DNA from: Ixodes scapularis
Lineage: Eukaryota; Arthropoda; Arachnida; Ixodida; Ixodidae
NCBI RefSeq assembly: GCF_016920785.2
Contig: NW_024609836.1
Location: forward strand, 11,376,018-11,440,017
DNA: 64,000 bases
Reading direction: 5' to 3'
This document shows positions 43,740 to 56,162 of this stretch, piece by piece. The notes under the pieces were generated by a model. The model was given only the letters and a program-made list of their open reading frames with translations, searched no databases and had not been told where the DNA came from. The first letter of the stretch is position 1. Each line of letters opens with the position of its first letter. The position numbers and the translations under genes were made by a program.

Positions 43740-43880
43740 ATGATAATGCACTTAATAGAAAGGTGCAACCGAGCTGGACAAGAATGACAAAAATAATCCG
43801 TAGCTGTTTGGGAGATTTGTGCTTTTCATATGCGTCCACGTTCTCTTTCTCCAAGGATTCATTTTGTCATTCTAAACCGC
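43740..43880 (+). mobile_element. Partial SINE chimera
   Basis: It begins with the inverted 3' end of the SINE family (GAGCTGGACAAGAATGAC) and switches abruptly at about 43801 to the forward TAGCTGTTTGGGAGATTTGTG body. It ends in a TTCTCC-type tail and a TTTGTCATTCT stretch. It lacks the tRNA-like head. Confidence 0.6.
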
Positions 43881-44307
43881 TTTGGAGAACAAAATTTAAA
43901 TTTAGATACAATATTTCCTAAAGAGTTGCGTATCATCTTTTTACATATTTGAGCTGTCTGTGTCTCGCTTCTGCTATTGCATTCGCTAATGTATAATTTT
44001 CTGTATACGATTGTTCTTTTGTTTTCATTGCAAGAAAACAGTTTGTTCAATGGTTGCCGATGGAGCTGAGGGCCAGTGAAGCTTCTCGTTGAAGGTCTTT
44101 CCCTCTTGTTTCAGCATTTTTTTTAAATGGAAATAAAGGCTATTATAAAGGGTAACGTGAAAGGAATATGGAACGTAACGTGTAAAGTAATTTGTTACAC
44201 TTCAGCGAAAGTAATTTTAAACTGTAAGCCATTACATTTGAGGCTCTGTAATTTGTAATTGTAATCTATTACATTTTTCAAGTAACGGGCACAAGTCTGA
44301 GCCTAAT

Positions 44308-44989
44308 ATTTCCTTGCCCTCTCACGATCACAACGAAGTTCCCCTCGTACTATCATGCTCAAAGAAAGCGAAAACATCACAACAACAAAAAAACACGATA
44401 TTATAGAGAGACGTCTGACTACAAAACTAAATAAATATATATTCCATATGACCTCGCAGGTATGGATGTTATATACCGCAGGAATAAGTGGAATATAATA
44501 GCGCAAGTTCGCGACCTCGGCGAACAATTCCGTCTCCTCTCCACTTACTTCGTTCGATGTCGAACGATACATTCTCGTCTTCTTTCTCCGGGCTAGGAAA
44601 GATCACACACGCAAAAATAAAAAAAGGACTCCGCAACGCAAGCGAGAGTTGACCCACCTCTTTTCCAAAACACACACACAAAAAAAGAACGCGTAAAAAA
44701 ACACACCTAAAATAAAACCTGGCATGCGGGGGTGTCATATCACTTTTTCCTTTTTTCTCCCGAAAAGCTCGACGGGAAAATATTTTTGCTCGAACATTTT
44801 ATTGTCCAACGCCCCACTCTGAGGTCCATGGTCCTTTCGCCGGAATGGCCAACAATGGCGGCGATTACTGCCGACAGACTGGACGCTTTAAAAAAAGTCT
44901 CGTCCCCCTTTCCCCTGGGGCAGCGCGCTACGCGGGCATCCCGCCCCCGCCTACGGGATCCCCTAATCTCATAAGAGTACAAAGGCGCA
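44308..44989. other. Intergenic, no recognised gene
   Basis: Mixed sequence with short frames on the - strand that end in poly-A-derived Lys runs. Nothing further is supported. Confidence 0.45.
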
Positions 44990-45214
44990 TCACGAGAGGT
45001 TAGGCGGATCAGGGTAAGTGAGCGGAACGCCTTCCCCGATGGGCAACCACGTGCTCCCGTACAAGGCGTCCGGGACGTTGGCGCGTGTACAGATTGCTGG
45101 AGACGTGTTGATGAATTCATTATATGTGGATTTCAGGTCAGCAGCCTTGGGGCCCGAAAAATAGCCTAATAGGTCGTCACCCAATAATTCTGTCACGGAC
45201 AAGACATACAACAC
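44990..45214 (-). CDS. Candidate unrecognised exon or pseudogene fragment (- strand)
   Basis: A 74-codon - strand frame has normal protein-like composition: LLGDDLLGYFSGPKAADLKS near the start, then LYGSTWLPIGEGVPLTYPDP near the end. A CTTGTCCGTGACAG acceptor-like tract sits at its 5' side, so it may be a terminal exon rather than an ORF starting at its Met. I do not recognise the family. It could also be a transposon-derived fragment. Confidence 0.25.
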   Translation of the reverse strand: MLYVLSVTELLGDDLLGYFSGPKAADLKSTYNEFINTSPAICTRANVPDALYGSTWLPIGEGVPLTYPDPPNLS

Positions 45215-45274
45215 CGATATTATTAGTATTACTGTAGACGATTTAATTTTCCCACTGACCTCATATCCGGGAAT

Positions 45275-45484
45275 TTAGCGACTTGGAAGATATCGCAAAA
45301 ATACACCACGCGTATATATTATCCTATGGTCACGAATTAACAATATGCCACTCTCAATCGTGAAGTTTCCTACCCACAAATTATTTGCGAAAACCCACTT
45401 TCCGCATAATTCGAGAAATCTTGAACCCCCGAAAATCAGGTCGTTTTCAGTTGGCAGTTTAAACGCCTGCATGGTAGAGGACAC
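45275..45484 (-). CDS. Second candidate unrecognised fragment (- strand)
   Basis: A 69-codon - strand frame lies upstream of the preceding one and is also protein-like (GGSRFLELCGKWVFANNLWV). CTCTACCATGCAG could be its acceptor, and GTGG|GTAGGA is an internal donor-like site. The order and strand are compatible with two exons of one gene, but no join is demonstrated and no domain is recognised. Confidence 0.22.
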   Translation of the reverse strand: MSSTMQAFKLPTENDLIFGGSRFLELCGKWVFANNLWVGNFTIESGILLIRDHRIIYTRGVFLRYLPSR

Positions 45485-46011
45485 TCAACGTAAGAGGTAT
45501 GGATAAAAAGTACCGTATTTTATGGCCTGATCAACACCTAATACGTCTGATCGTAACAAAAAAATAAAAAATAAAAAAACTCTCTTACACAGGAGAGAGC
45601 ACGTCTGCTTTAGCAGCGCACAAAAAAAAAAAAAAGAAGCTTCCATTATTAGAAATCATTACTAGCATCATATCATTGACAAAAGTCGCTGGATGTCGTC
45701 ATCATGAAAGTCTTAAAAAAAGAAAAGACCTTGCTACACAGTCCGCACCTGCGATAGCCCGCACCACGTAAAATTTCAACTTTGGAAGATGTATGGTTTG
45801 CGGACTGCAGTCCGAGAAGGACGCATAGTGTGTTAGAACACCTTTCCATTCTAAAGTCATATAAAAAAAAAAAAAAGCGGCTCTTAAGACGAGAGCGCAA
45901 AGCTCTCGTTTCCTCAAACGTTTCAGCTAACTCCAGCGAATGAGCTGTTATACACTAAAAATGCCTGCGCGTCTACTCACCACCCGGAAAACAGTTAAAG
46001 GGCCAATATCT

Positions 46012-46213
46012 GTGACCTACGAAATCAGCTCAGCGAATGATGAGGCGGAACATCCGTTTCGATCTAAAAGTGAAGTCTGCGCTGAGTCATTGCGCAATGC
46101 AAAGCGTCATTCTTGCATCCCGTAATGCGACTGCGCAGTCTTAATTGTGAGGTCTAAACAGATGTTCCGCCTCATCATTCGCTGAGCTTATTTCCTAGAT
46201 AGCAGAGATTGGC
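46012..46213. mobile_element. MITE with about 80-bp inverted arms
   Basis: The left arm from 46012 (GCCAATATCTG...) and right arm to 46213 (...AGAGATTGGC) pair along most of their length. They include the 20-base match CTCAGCGAATGATGAGGCGG. The spacer is only about 25 bases. Confidence 0.85.
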
Positions 46214-46784
46214 TTTTCGAGTGTTATCCGGATGAGCAGACGCGCAGCCATTTTAGGAGAGTATGAACAGCCGGGTTAGCGCGTGCGCAGCCTACACACA
46301 CATTCACCTCAACTTCGTAGTAAACAAAGTTCAGCCCCTCGCGAAGCGTTGCTAATTTTCCCCTTAATGCGTTTAATTACGATATGTGTAGGTTCCTATT
46401 CGAGTAGCTTTATGCTCTTTTGATCAAGACGTACGTGTTTCAAACGCCAAAAACGTCATTTCTTTCTCCGATAACCCAATCTCGTAAGAACTACTTCGGG
46501 TGGCCCACGAATAACGCGCAAAACTTCCTTTTTTTTATTTACGTGAAAACCAGTATAGGACTGCCAGTAACACTCCTTTTATTCAAAATTGTAAGATATT
46601 AAAGATACGAAAATTTACTTTATTTATTTTTAACAATACAGTAACTACTTCGACGTGTAGAGTGGGAGATGGGTAACCGGAAGAACGTATATCGTTAAAA
46701 TTGTGTCGTGTGTATATTTGGACAAGGCGACGTTAGACAGCACTCCCTACTTCCCCTCTAACGCTCACTACGACTACTACCCAA

Positions 46785-46975
46785 CGGCTGACTGGTACCT
46801 CCACTGTAGATGAGAAATTAAACCAGTGGAGTACCACAGCCAGTCTGTGGTCCTTAACGTGCCTCACGATCTGGTGATGCAGATAGACACCTAGGAATGG
46901 GGACGTAATCAAGGATCCCTAGGTTCTGAAGCGTGAGCTTCCGGTTCGCCTACTCCAAGCTGCAGTGCCAGCGTG
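46785..46975 (-). mobile_element. Diverged Ser/Leu-type tRNA-derived SINE
   Basis: The reverse complement reads GAAGCTCACGCTTCAGAACC, then TAGGGATCC, then CACGTTAAGGACCACAGAC and the CACTGG...TTCTCATCTACAG segment, matching the SINE pair at 26823-27445 with considerable divergence. Confidence 0.7.
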
Positions 46976-49900
46976 TCTTTAATAAAAAATTATTCTTGAC
47001 GTGAGATTATTTCGTGGTCACGGTTCGGCCAGATCGTGCGAAAGACTGCTGACAGAGTGTATCTGATGAGTATTTGATGCGTATTAACCAATGAAATACA
47101 TATAGTTTAGAACCGGTTAGAACGGGGGTAGAGACTGCTGGAGAAAAAGAACCGAAATGTGAAGACAGAAAAAATAGATACTTCGTACACAAAATTTATA
47201 AATGCGCATAGGTTAGCTGTAGTATTGAGAGTTGCTTTATGGCACGTACACCCGCCGGCAATATGAAGGTGAACCCTTTACCTGGTTTCTTTACTGCTTT
47301 ATGGCTCCCTAAAGCTATATTACCTCACAACGTCTCAAATGGTACGTGGCTTAGGGCCTAAACCTTGCGTTCTAGCCCTCTTCTGGAACAGAGCTTGTTC
47401 CAAAACTTGCAGGAGCGTCAAAAACAAGAAGAGGGCTGTTCACCTTCATATCGCTCACGGGTGTACAGTACGTGCTCGTTGGCATTCTCTGCTGAAGAAG
47501 AAAGTTTTTCAAGAGGCACTCAACTGCAGTCGATTGACCGTTTTAGAATAATTGATGAGTGATTAGGAAAGCAACGGTACACAGGTTCTGTTGCCATGGG
47601 TATTTTGGCATTTGAAAGCGCCTTCTAAGACACAATCGAAGCTCCTCTAAGTGTTTCCGAGAAAGACCCCCTCTCTCGAATCCTTCTCCCGATCACATAA
47701 TCATGTTAATTCCGCACGACGTTAGGAGTCTGTCGAAGGTGATCAATTATTTCCGTGCATTATATTTCGGCGCCTCACAAACAGCTGTAGAGATGTGAGA
47801 TGTCTCTTGTGAGAGTCATTGGACCAATGACGTAGTTGTTTTTTTGCCTATTTTTAATATTGGGTGTCGAAAAAGACTAGATGAATATGCTTTTTTATTT
47901 AGCGTTCATCAACAGTCTAGTCGTATTAAAGCAGTTTCCTGAAAATACTGCTTGTTACGTGAACTTAGCCATTCGATTTAGGCACTAATAGAGCTCAAAT
48001 ATGAACTCGTACCATTTTACAAAGCCCCTCCCTTCTCCAACCAGAAAAAAAAAAAAAGACTGCCCTGAACTAGCAGGCTACTGCAAGCTCGCCTCAATAG
48101 ACACTATTATACATGCATTACCAGACATACCAGGCATACCTCGCAGAACTTGTTCGCACCATATATTTTCTTTTGATATGAATCTTTTTATATGAGCTCC
48201 AGCTATGCGGACAATGTTTCCCCAAAGGCATGGGCGCGAGGCTCTTCCACTTCAGTTAACGCTAAACTCCCGCCACATAAAATAAAATATATAAAAAAAT
48301 CTATAGAAGGCGTAACAAATAGAAAAGTAATAAAAAATCTATACAAAAAAAACAAAAACGAAGCACGCAGCAACCACCACAGATACCACATGGCTACGGT
48401 GTATCGCTGCACAATGGGGCGCACTGCAAAGGTGGGCGGGGGTGTCCACAGCATTGAGCCGATTTCGCCTTTCAACTCCGCACACGGTACCTGTCAGCCC
48501 ACTCTCCGACTCAACCCCGGCGCACGTGCTTTTTTTATTGTCGCATTGTGAGCTAAAAGTCCACACGCACACACGCAAGCGGAGTCCTCCGCGCTCCGTC
48601 ACGGATTACTTTTCGACGCGGAAGTATATCTTAAGCACGCATGCAGGCTTGTAGCATCATACACGCATGGTGGCAGGATGCAAAGGACACAGAAAGAGGT
48701 GGGGGGAGGGGGTTGCTTTCACTTGCTTGAAATTTTTCCTATCTTTTGGTGGGGACAGCTTTTAGATTCTCTTAGAACGAACTAGAGAGAGAGAAGGAAA
48801 GGGTACGCGAACTTTCGAGTAGTTGCAGGTGGTAAACGACAGCTCCGCCAACGGGAAATATATATTACTAAAAATGTAAAATTTTAAAACAGAAATGGGA
48901 TGTGAGGAATTTTTGTCACGTTTGTAAGTGATGCATTATACGAGTAAAATAGGAATTACTTTGGACAGATGTTTTGCGTCCAAGTGCTGTTACAGCTATG
49001 ACAGATCACTTATCAAACTAAGGTTGCGTTTTTGTTTAATAAACATCGTTTACACGATTTATTGTTTTTTGCTGCACAAGGTTGTCAACTTAGGCGCTCG
49101 GTCCACTCAATCTCAAGGCCATTTTTATCCGTTGTTATTGTGCCATACGTCGACACTTGCAAGAATGCAACTCAAATATAACAAACCGTATCAATCTGCA
49201 CTCATTTTCTATTGTGACATGAGCACTTTACTAGGAGCAGTCGAGCCACTAATTTGTAAATAAATATCACTTTGACAATCTCGTTTTTTTTTTTTGCTTT
49301 TTACGTGCTTTTTTTCTGCCCTGACAGCGTGCCACTTGTTAGGCTGAGTGCTGTTTATGGACACATCAAATTAAAGATGATTATTATGATTATACAAGCA
49401 CTCAGCGTCACCGACACAGAAACTCAACGTGATTTGAGGTAAAAGCTACAAATACTAAATTAGTGCTTTCACTGCCTGGAAAAAATCCGATTACCATGAA
49501 TTAAGCAAGCACGAAAGCTAGACATCACCATAACACTTTGCAACTGCATACAAAATTGGTGTGTCGAAAGTGTTTTAGTCCGGTTATTTTTTATGGAGTT
49601 AGAGAGATTTCTATTTTTTTTTCCATTACGCCATATCATCTGCGCAAATATTCTGCGCGCGTGGAAACTTCTTCATATGCTACTCATTCAGTACGCTATG
49701 AAGCGGCCACACAACCATCTTTGCGTATTCCAAAACTAACTAGACACCCCGTTTTGTTTCTTTGTTTCACATGTGCTTTTTTATTAATATTTGGGGTATT
49801 TTAATTGAATGAAGTCGGATCTGTAGGTTTGAGAATCTTATCATAGTGTATTCGTGGAAGAACTTGCTTTTATAACACTACTGCTCCCTTTTTCTTAATG

Positions 49901-51450
49901 CTTTCGTTGTAGTAACACCCCTAGCCTATATGATATATGTTTTTCCTTTGGTTTCCACTCCGATGACAATATAACTCGATGAACAAACAAATAAAAATTG
50001 CTGACATAAAATACTATCAGTCCTTTATAAAACTATATGATAGGAGAGAACATGCACACTGTCTGCGAATATACAAAAAAAGCAACATACATTAGTATTA
50101 TCAAAACACAGCAAGTTAAAACAGAAGAATCTCAGATAATAGTAACATAAATACTAAATAGAGGACTAATAGAATTAATTTAGTAATGGCCGACCAACGC
50201 GATGCGTTAAAGCAAGTAATTACTCTGGCATAATAAGCCAAAAATGTTTCGTTTTAGACGACACAAGTGAAAATATTAAAAGCGTTAAATTTATAACAAA
50301 TCAAGACGTCATTAGTGTTACGCGTTCATAAGAATTTGTCATCAATTCTAGCCTACTGTTACTAGCTCAGCTTAAATACTTGCTGTATAATTATACGTAT
50401 TAGACCATGGATTTAGACAGAGTTGTTGTTTTCACTGAGAATGGTTAGTGTACTTTTATGTTTCTGTGGTGCTCATTGATTGTACTAAGTGGTCATATAA
50501 ATTGTGACTGAATTTGTTTACCCGTGCATGCAGTGGATTGTCATTTTGCATTATATTTTATTTTAAAGGAGTCATTACTAGCCTCTGGCTATGGATCCTC
50601 AACAATGTATTATTTTTGTATTTGTATCTTTCTTGATGTTAATAAACTTGAAACTTGAAGTATGAGTGGACGCAAGCAATAGTCTCTTAACACTACGTAC
50701 GCTACAATAGGTTTATTGTGTTGTACTCTGTCTTATCGCAAGAAATCTTTTTTTTTTTTTTATCGGGTATTACTTTCGATAAACAGCCTTTTGGTCCGAA
50801 CATAATTATTCTTTGAGGAAGCAATGAAAAAATATAACAAGTAAATTTGAAAAAAACAAAAAAACTTTAATATTTTATTTTTAATTACATTTCTTAGTCT
50901 ATGCCTCTTTATTTTTACACTACGTGAAAACCAATCTACCATCGAGGTTCACGATAAGATCAGCCGATTAATAATAATAATAATAATCATGAACTTTTAT
51001 ATTTTTGTTTTCAGAAAATATTTGCGGAGCACAAGCGGTAAGCTTAGAATACTTTTTTTTTATACTGATTCCCTAGCAGCTTAAGCGAGCCACTAGAGAG
51101 CAGGGCTGCCAAAAAAAAAAGAAATTGCATGAACATAACAAAATAAACAAAGTAAAGACGGAAACTGACCTGTAGCGTGGACAACGCAGTACAAGGCACA
51201 CGGTGCAGACATATAATATTCGCTGCATGAATAGAGCAAGAAAACACCGAATCCCATTCTCCGAACATCCAATTAAGGGAGGGTGATCCTTCGCTATTTC
51301 CCGAACGCCACTGTCCACACCATTCTTCTAGGTCCGAGAGGAAAAACAAAACAAAATAACAAATAAAAGACACCGAAGCTATCGGCAGTGAAAACAATAG
51401 GAGACGCAGAGGAGGAGGAGGGAATGTCCTTGCCTACAACTCGTTGCACC
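46976..51450. other. Long AT-rich intergenic stretch
   Basis: I see no supported gene. Minor features are an 11-bp hairpin with AGCCCTCTTCT / AGAAGAGGGCT at 47374-47437, a poly-A run near 48045, and a TTAATAAACTTGAAACTTGAA tail near 50640 that looks like a LINE 3' UTR end. Open frames up to about 120 codons at 48190-48650 and 48930-49260 show no recognised domains. Confidence 0.5.
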
Positions 51451-51637
51451 TTGCGATGGACTGCGGGAAAAGCTACGAGCCGTCTAAACCAATCCAAGGG
51501 TGCGCTACTGTCACGTGATCTACGGCAGAGGCGCAACGATGCACCGACGCACCGGGAAGTTCATAACCACGTGACACTTTCGCGGCATTGTATTGGCTGG
51601 GAGAGTTTCCGGCGTTTGCTGCGGTCCAGCGCAATGT
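51451..51637. repeat. Foldback element
   Basis: The arms at about 51451-51519 and 51567-51637 are imperfect reverse complements. They share a TTGCG(A/C)TGGAC(T/C)GC block, an ACCAAT/ATTGG block and a central TGTCACGTGA/CACGTGACA pair. Overlapping open frames on both strands (149 codons + and 172 codons -) traverse this element and are unlikely to be genes. Confidence 0.65.
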
Positions 51638-51639
51638 GG

Positions 51640-52499
51640 GACGGAGTATTGGCCTGTCGCTACTTATTTCTTCTCCTGGCCTGTCCCTCTCAGCGCCCTC
51701 TATGGATTCATCCGGAAGGCAAACGAAAACAAGGGGCCGCACTCGAGTGGAATGGAAGATTCGCTCGATGGCGCCCGAGTGGCGTGTACCAAACGTCACG
51801 TGACACACAATACGGGAAGGGACAATCAAGCGCGTAACAGGAATGCCGTCTGGGACAGACGATAAATAGCAAACAAAATACATTTCCGATTCCTGGACAT
51901 CGAATTTCGCGAGCGGAAAAGACGCCGTTGCCCAGGCACCACCAGCCGGAAGAAAATACGCGGCGACAAGAAAATATTTTCTGGAATTCAAGGAATTAGT
52001 GCCAGGTTATTATTCAATTGTAGCGTGATTTACGCTCAGTTGTGGTGATGTATTTTAGCCGAGCTGAATAGCAAAATGACTAGGTTATTTTTTTTTCACG
52101 CCCCAAAGTGATTTGTTTTCTGAAGCATGTTTCAAATTTAACCCGAAATATATCCACCGTCCGCACCCGCTGCTCAAAACAATGAAAGGTGTCCCATTAT
52201 CTCATTATCTTGGGTTGCGGGCTGGCAGGCACACTTGCCTACGGCTTTTAACCCTTCCGTCCAGCCTGGCACACCATCCAAGGGTATATTCTTTTTGTGC
52301 GAATACATATTATTATTACTCTTATCGAACAAATTACAGTTTGCCATCCCTTCATTATAACCTACCCACATACTGAAGAAACATTGAATAAATAGCATTG
52401 CAATTTATAGTTTATATCGTAATTCACTGTACCAACTTTTGTACAATAGGTATTAGTTTATGTAATCCTTTTAGCTAATGAGTATTCAGTATATATGGT
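51640..52499. other. Intergenic, no recognised gene
   Basis: AT-rich beyond 51990. Short frames only, and no repeat boundary was recognised. Confidence 0.45.
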
Positions 52500-53230
52500 A
52501 CTTTGATTGTTTTGTGCATCTTCGTTTTCCTCTGCCAAGCACACGGGGTCACATCGTCAAGCCAACAATGATTGGCTTTTTGTCCGTGGCTGCGGCATAT
52601 GTATCTTCAGATGCAATTTTGCACCATTTTGATTCTGTTCCCTCATGCATGAAATTTCTTGTGTTCCCTGATTCCTTATGCTCCTCCATAAATCACCGGT
52701 TCGATCAAAGCCTGAGTACGCAGCCTCTGTCTGGGTCCCCTGAGTTGAGTGCCTCATTTAGTCATTTGGATTGATTAAAAACAAATCTCCATGTTGTATT
52801 CTATCATCTCACTTCTGTTTAACCTTCAAGATATTATCACTACCTTTGCGTAATCTTACTGTAAGCCGAAAACTTTCTCGTTTGTCTTTTTAATAAACTT
52901 TGTTATCATTCTGCCCTACGTGAAAACCCATTAACAGCCCCGTCCTATATTTCCCGTCGATTATATCATTAGCTTAAGGTTGGCGTTCTGAGTTGCAACA
53001 CGAATGCATTTCTTTTATTTATTCATCGATCGCAATTTTGTGGAATGGAACAACCTTCCTTCCCATATGACTACCTTACCTGACCCAATTGCTTTCAAAA
53101 AACTTTTTTCCTCTTGTTTTCTGATGTACCACAAGCATTTATTTCGTCCTTTTGTTTTTTTAGGTGTTTACCACTCCTCTCTGTAATTTACTTTGACCCC
53201 GAGGGTAATTACCTAATTAAAACTATTTAA
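52500..53230 (+). pseudogene. 3' portion of a LINE (ORF2 C-terminus and 3' UTR)
   Basis: At 53004-53186 a + strand frame reads DRNFVEWNNLPSHMTTLPDP, a form of the WN.LP segment that closes ORF2 in CR1/Jockey-type LINEs. It is followed by an AT-rich tail. The upstream part is frame-broken. Recognition is from the family motif only. Confidence 0.55.
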
Positions 53231-53339
53231 TAGGTTGATCTTTTTGTTAATTTATTAGGTGCAGCAGAGCGATGACAGCGTATAAGGTTGAACCTCAATA
53301 AGAACGAAGTAAAATTACTGTTGTGACAAAGATGGTGGA

Positions 53340-55280
53340 AGCACGTGCCGAAATGCAAAATATATTTTATTTTATTTACAGAGTCTGTCAGCTGTCATTT
53401 GGCATACACAACAATAAATAAAAAATACACAAATTAAAATAGCTATCTATACCTAAACTTTCTAAAATATATTTTCTTTATGAACACATGGTCTTTGTAG
53501 AACCGTGCAAAAGGCAGATACTTTCTGCATGACGTACTCCGTTACCCTAGCACACTGCGTCAGCTACCAGTGGCAAACAAAACAAAATAAATATTAAAAA
53601 AAGCATTGGCAGTCACCAAGAGTACAATGATAATATTATTATAACGTTCACAAAAAGCTACACGGCATATTTACAGGGCACTAAAAATGAATTGACTATC
53701 CTAAACACAATGCAATGTAGTAATAAATTGACGAGCTATATTTGTAAGGTCGGACACGTCAGAAGGTATCTTTTAGCGAGGTTTTTGAAACTATCATGCG
53801 AAACATAATTTTGCATTATTTATATAATATCTGGAAGATTAAGAGAGGTGGTATTAAATATGCTAAGTTCTGTTTTCCGTATGTGGTCATTAACCATGGA
53901 ATTTAATAGGTTCCATATCTGAAATTATATTGAATATTACTCCAAAGGCCTATTAAAAAAAAAAAAGGTTGTCGGGTCCCTAGCTACGGCTTTTAGTATT
54001 TAAATTGAAATTTATGGAAGAAACAATCTGTTAATGTTAAGTAAATTATGGTTTAAAAAATACAGAGCAGTATGTGGTCTACACGATTAGGACTTCCGAT
54101 GCAGAGTACTGCCCTTTTTATCTCTTCTTGCACGATAAAGGGACTTTCCATATTTCTTTTAGCTGTAGAAGCCAAAACAAATACAAACAGTAATGAGAAT
54201 GAGAATGCATTAAAACTAATGTGCCTAAAGCATTGACCCGCTTGAAACCAACAATTTTAGTCTGTATAAGATGCCAATAGATCGAGATATGTTCGCATTA
54301 TCCTATTTATATAAAGGGTCTATGATAAGTTTTCTACGAAAGGGACATTTAAAAATTTATAGACGTGGACCCACTCAATTTTGCAAATTTCGGAATTTCA
54401 AGAAAGTACCGCAGACATCCCGTTTGTTTTGCTTCTTATAAATCACATATCAGGTTTTGTTAACGTTCAACTGCAACCGATTTCAATCGAGCCAGGAACA
54501 TTGCTCATCCAACCAAAAGTTAGCCGTAGTTTCAAGATTATGAAAATACTTACCAGAAAATAATAGGCTGTTATCGTCAGCATACACAATATTATCAGGA
54601 GTTTGATGGATATTATAAAGTTAACAATATAAATGATAAAAAATCTGTCCTATAATTGATGTTTGCGAAAGCCCATCGTTAATTATTTTAGGCTTGGACC
54701 GGTAGCCATTTAGACAGTTATATTGAGTCAGATTCGATAAATAGCTGTTAATAAAATCTAGCATAGCGCTTCCAATTCCAAAGGATTGAAGTTTATAAAA
54801 CAAACATTTCGTGTTTTATGAAGTCGAAGTATTTTCTAAAATGTAGAAATTATCGAACAGTGAATTGTTGGATTTCAAAATTGTTTATAATTTATCTTTG
54901 ATATTTTTCAGCTCTATATTTGTAGAGTCGTTTTCTTCTGAGATTCGTTGTGCTCCTTAACAAATACACATTTTTCTTTAATACATTTACTTGGCTGAGT
55001 TTTTAACGCATATTGAAAAACTTTAGGCGGCAGTTTAAGGACAGTTCAGGGCCCGTATTTGTTAATGCTATCAAGAGTGCCTCTATTCTGTAGAACAACT
55101 ATCCTAGCAATCTTTATGCTGTCTGAAAAATGTCCCGTAGATAAAGCAATAATGCAGATGTGCCGCAGTGGGCACATTATAGATCTGCGACAACCTTAAC
55201 AATTTTGGCTTAGACGCTGAAGCGCTTTCAAAAATTCTGGAGGGGACGAGAAACTCGCGATGTTAGAGGGAATCATGTTT
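53340..55280 (-). pseudogene. LINE with decayed reverse transcriptase (YADD box visible)
   Basis: On the - strand, 54621-54803 encodes an RT segment (YLSNLTQYNCLNGYRSKP, then DGLSQTSIIGQIF). After one stop, the same frame continues to the catalytic VYADDNSLLFSGK and a WLDSNRLQLNVNKT segment near 54450. These are consecutive RT palm and thumb motifs of a CR1/Jockey-type element. Stops and AT drift make it non-functional. The 3' end appears to be near 53340. Confidence 0.75.
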
Positions 55281-55452
55281 CATTCGTTACTGGTAGGCGT
55301 GAAAAACAAAGTGTTTAAACACTCGGCACCGCAGAAGGTTACGACAATCGTGTTTGCATGTTTGGGACTTGTCTGACGTGACATTACATAAATTTGTGAA
55401 ACAAGAAAAATGTGAAATAAGACGATCTGGCATTCTAGTTGGTTGTCCATTA

Positions 55453-55556
55453 TGAGGATAAGTAGCGCAAAACAACAAGGAAGGAAGGAAAAAAGGAAGA
55501 GCTCCTTCCTCTCCCTCGTCCTTCCTTCCTTTTTTTTTTTGCGCTATTTATCCTCT
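55453..55556. repeat. Inverted repeat with GGAAGGAAGG tracts
   Basis: GAGGATAAGTAGCGCAAAA at 55453 pairs with TTTTGCGCTATTTATCCTC ending at 55556, and the GGAAGGAAGGA / TCCTTCCTTCC tracts inside pair as well. It is a palindromic arrangement of two repeat tails. Confidence 0.75.
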
Positions 55557-56059
55557 TGAAGAAAAACGCGAAGTTTTTCGTTATTAAAATAGTTGGTAGT
55601 CCAGCGGCGATCTGTCCTTTATCTCCTTTACTCTTCCTTTTTATGTTCAGCTGATCCCACCGCATTTGTTTGAAGGGACCATGAAGAGGTTTTCGAACTC
55701 TTTTAGAAAAGTGTGTTTTCCGATTCTCTAGTGACCGGGCAATTTTCTCAATCTTTTTATATCGTCTTGCGAACCTTATTATTTTGTATAAAATAAATTA
55801 ACGAAGCCGAAACTAGCGTTCGGTTTTCCCTCCAATCATCCTCTCTTAAAAGGGAGGTGACGTCAACAGTGAACCGTCGGATTCGGTATACTTTCGTGCT
55901 CATGGGTGTATAGACGGTGCGGTGAGCTGTAGAGGCGCTTTGTGGTTTGAGAGCGTTGTACCGCATTGCGACTCCGCATAACCAGGACAATGGTGGTCCG
56001 TGTGCTGATTGCCAAGCTACTCCTAGAGTTAGTTGCCACACTCCACACGAACAACGGAT

Positions 56060-56162
56060 GGTTCCACTGCACTGGCTGAATTGCTCTTCTACAGCGAGTG
56101 ACTCGTCGCAACTTCGAAATGGCTGAAAAACTACAGGCTCTATAAATATCCACACAACCCCA
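56060..56162 (+). mobile_element. SINE 3' fragment (Ser/Leu-type family)
   Basis: CCACTGCACTGGCTGAATTG, CTACAGCGAGTGACTCGTCGC and GGCTCTATAAATATCCACACAACCCC match the 3' half and tail of the SINE units at 26823-27445. The tRNA-like head is not recognisable. Confidence 0.6.

Larger units (their letters stand above)
42645..44299. mobile_element. Non-autonomous hAT-like element with perfect 8-bp target duplication
   Basis: AGCCTAAT at 42637-42644 and again at 44300-44307 directly flank the element, the 8-bp duplication length of hAT elements. The ends are CGGACTT... and ...ACAAGTCTG. Subterminal regions (42650-42830 and 44150-44290) are packed with GTAAC, TAATC and TAATT motifs facing inward. 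A possible first exon ATGGCGAGTGTCGTTGCAGC at 43125 ends at CAG|GTGAAC. It carries an inserted SINE at 43455-43680 and a partial one after it. Confidence 0.85.

Noticed and set aside
51388..51991. 149-codon (+) and 172-codon (-) overlapping frames
   Set aside because: Both cross a foldback element, and neither has a recognisable domain.
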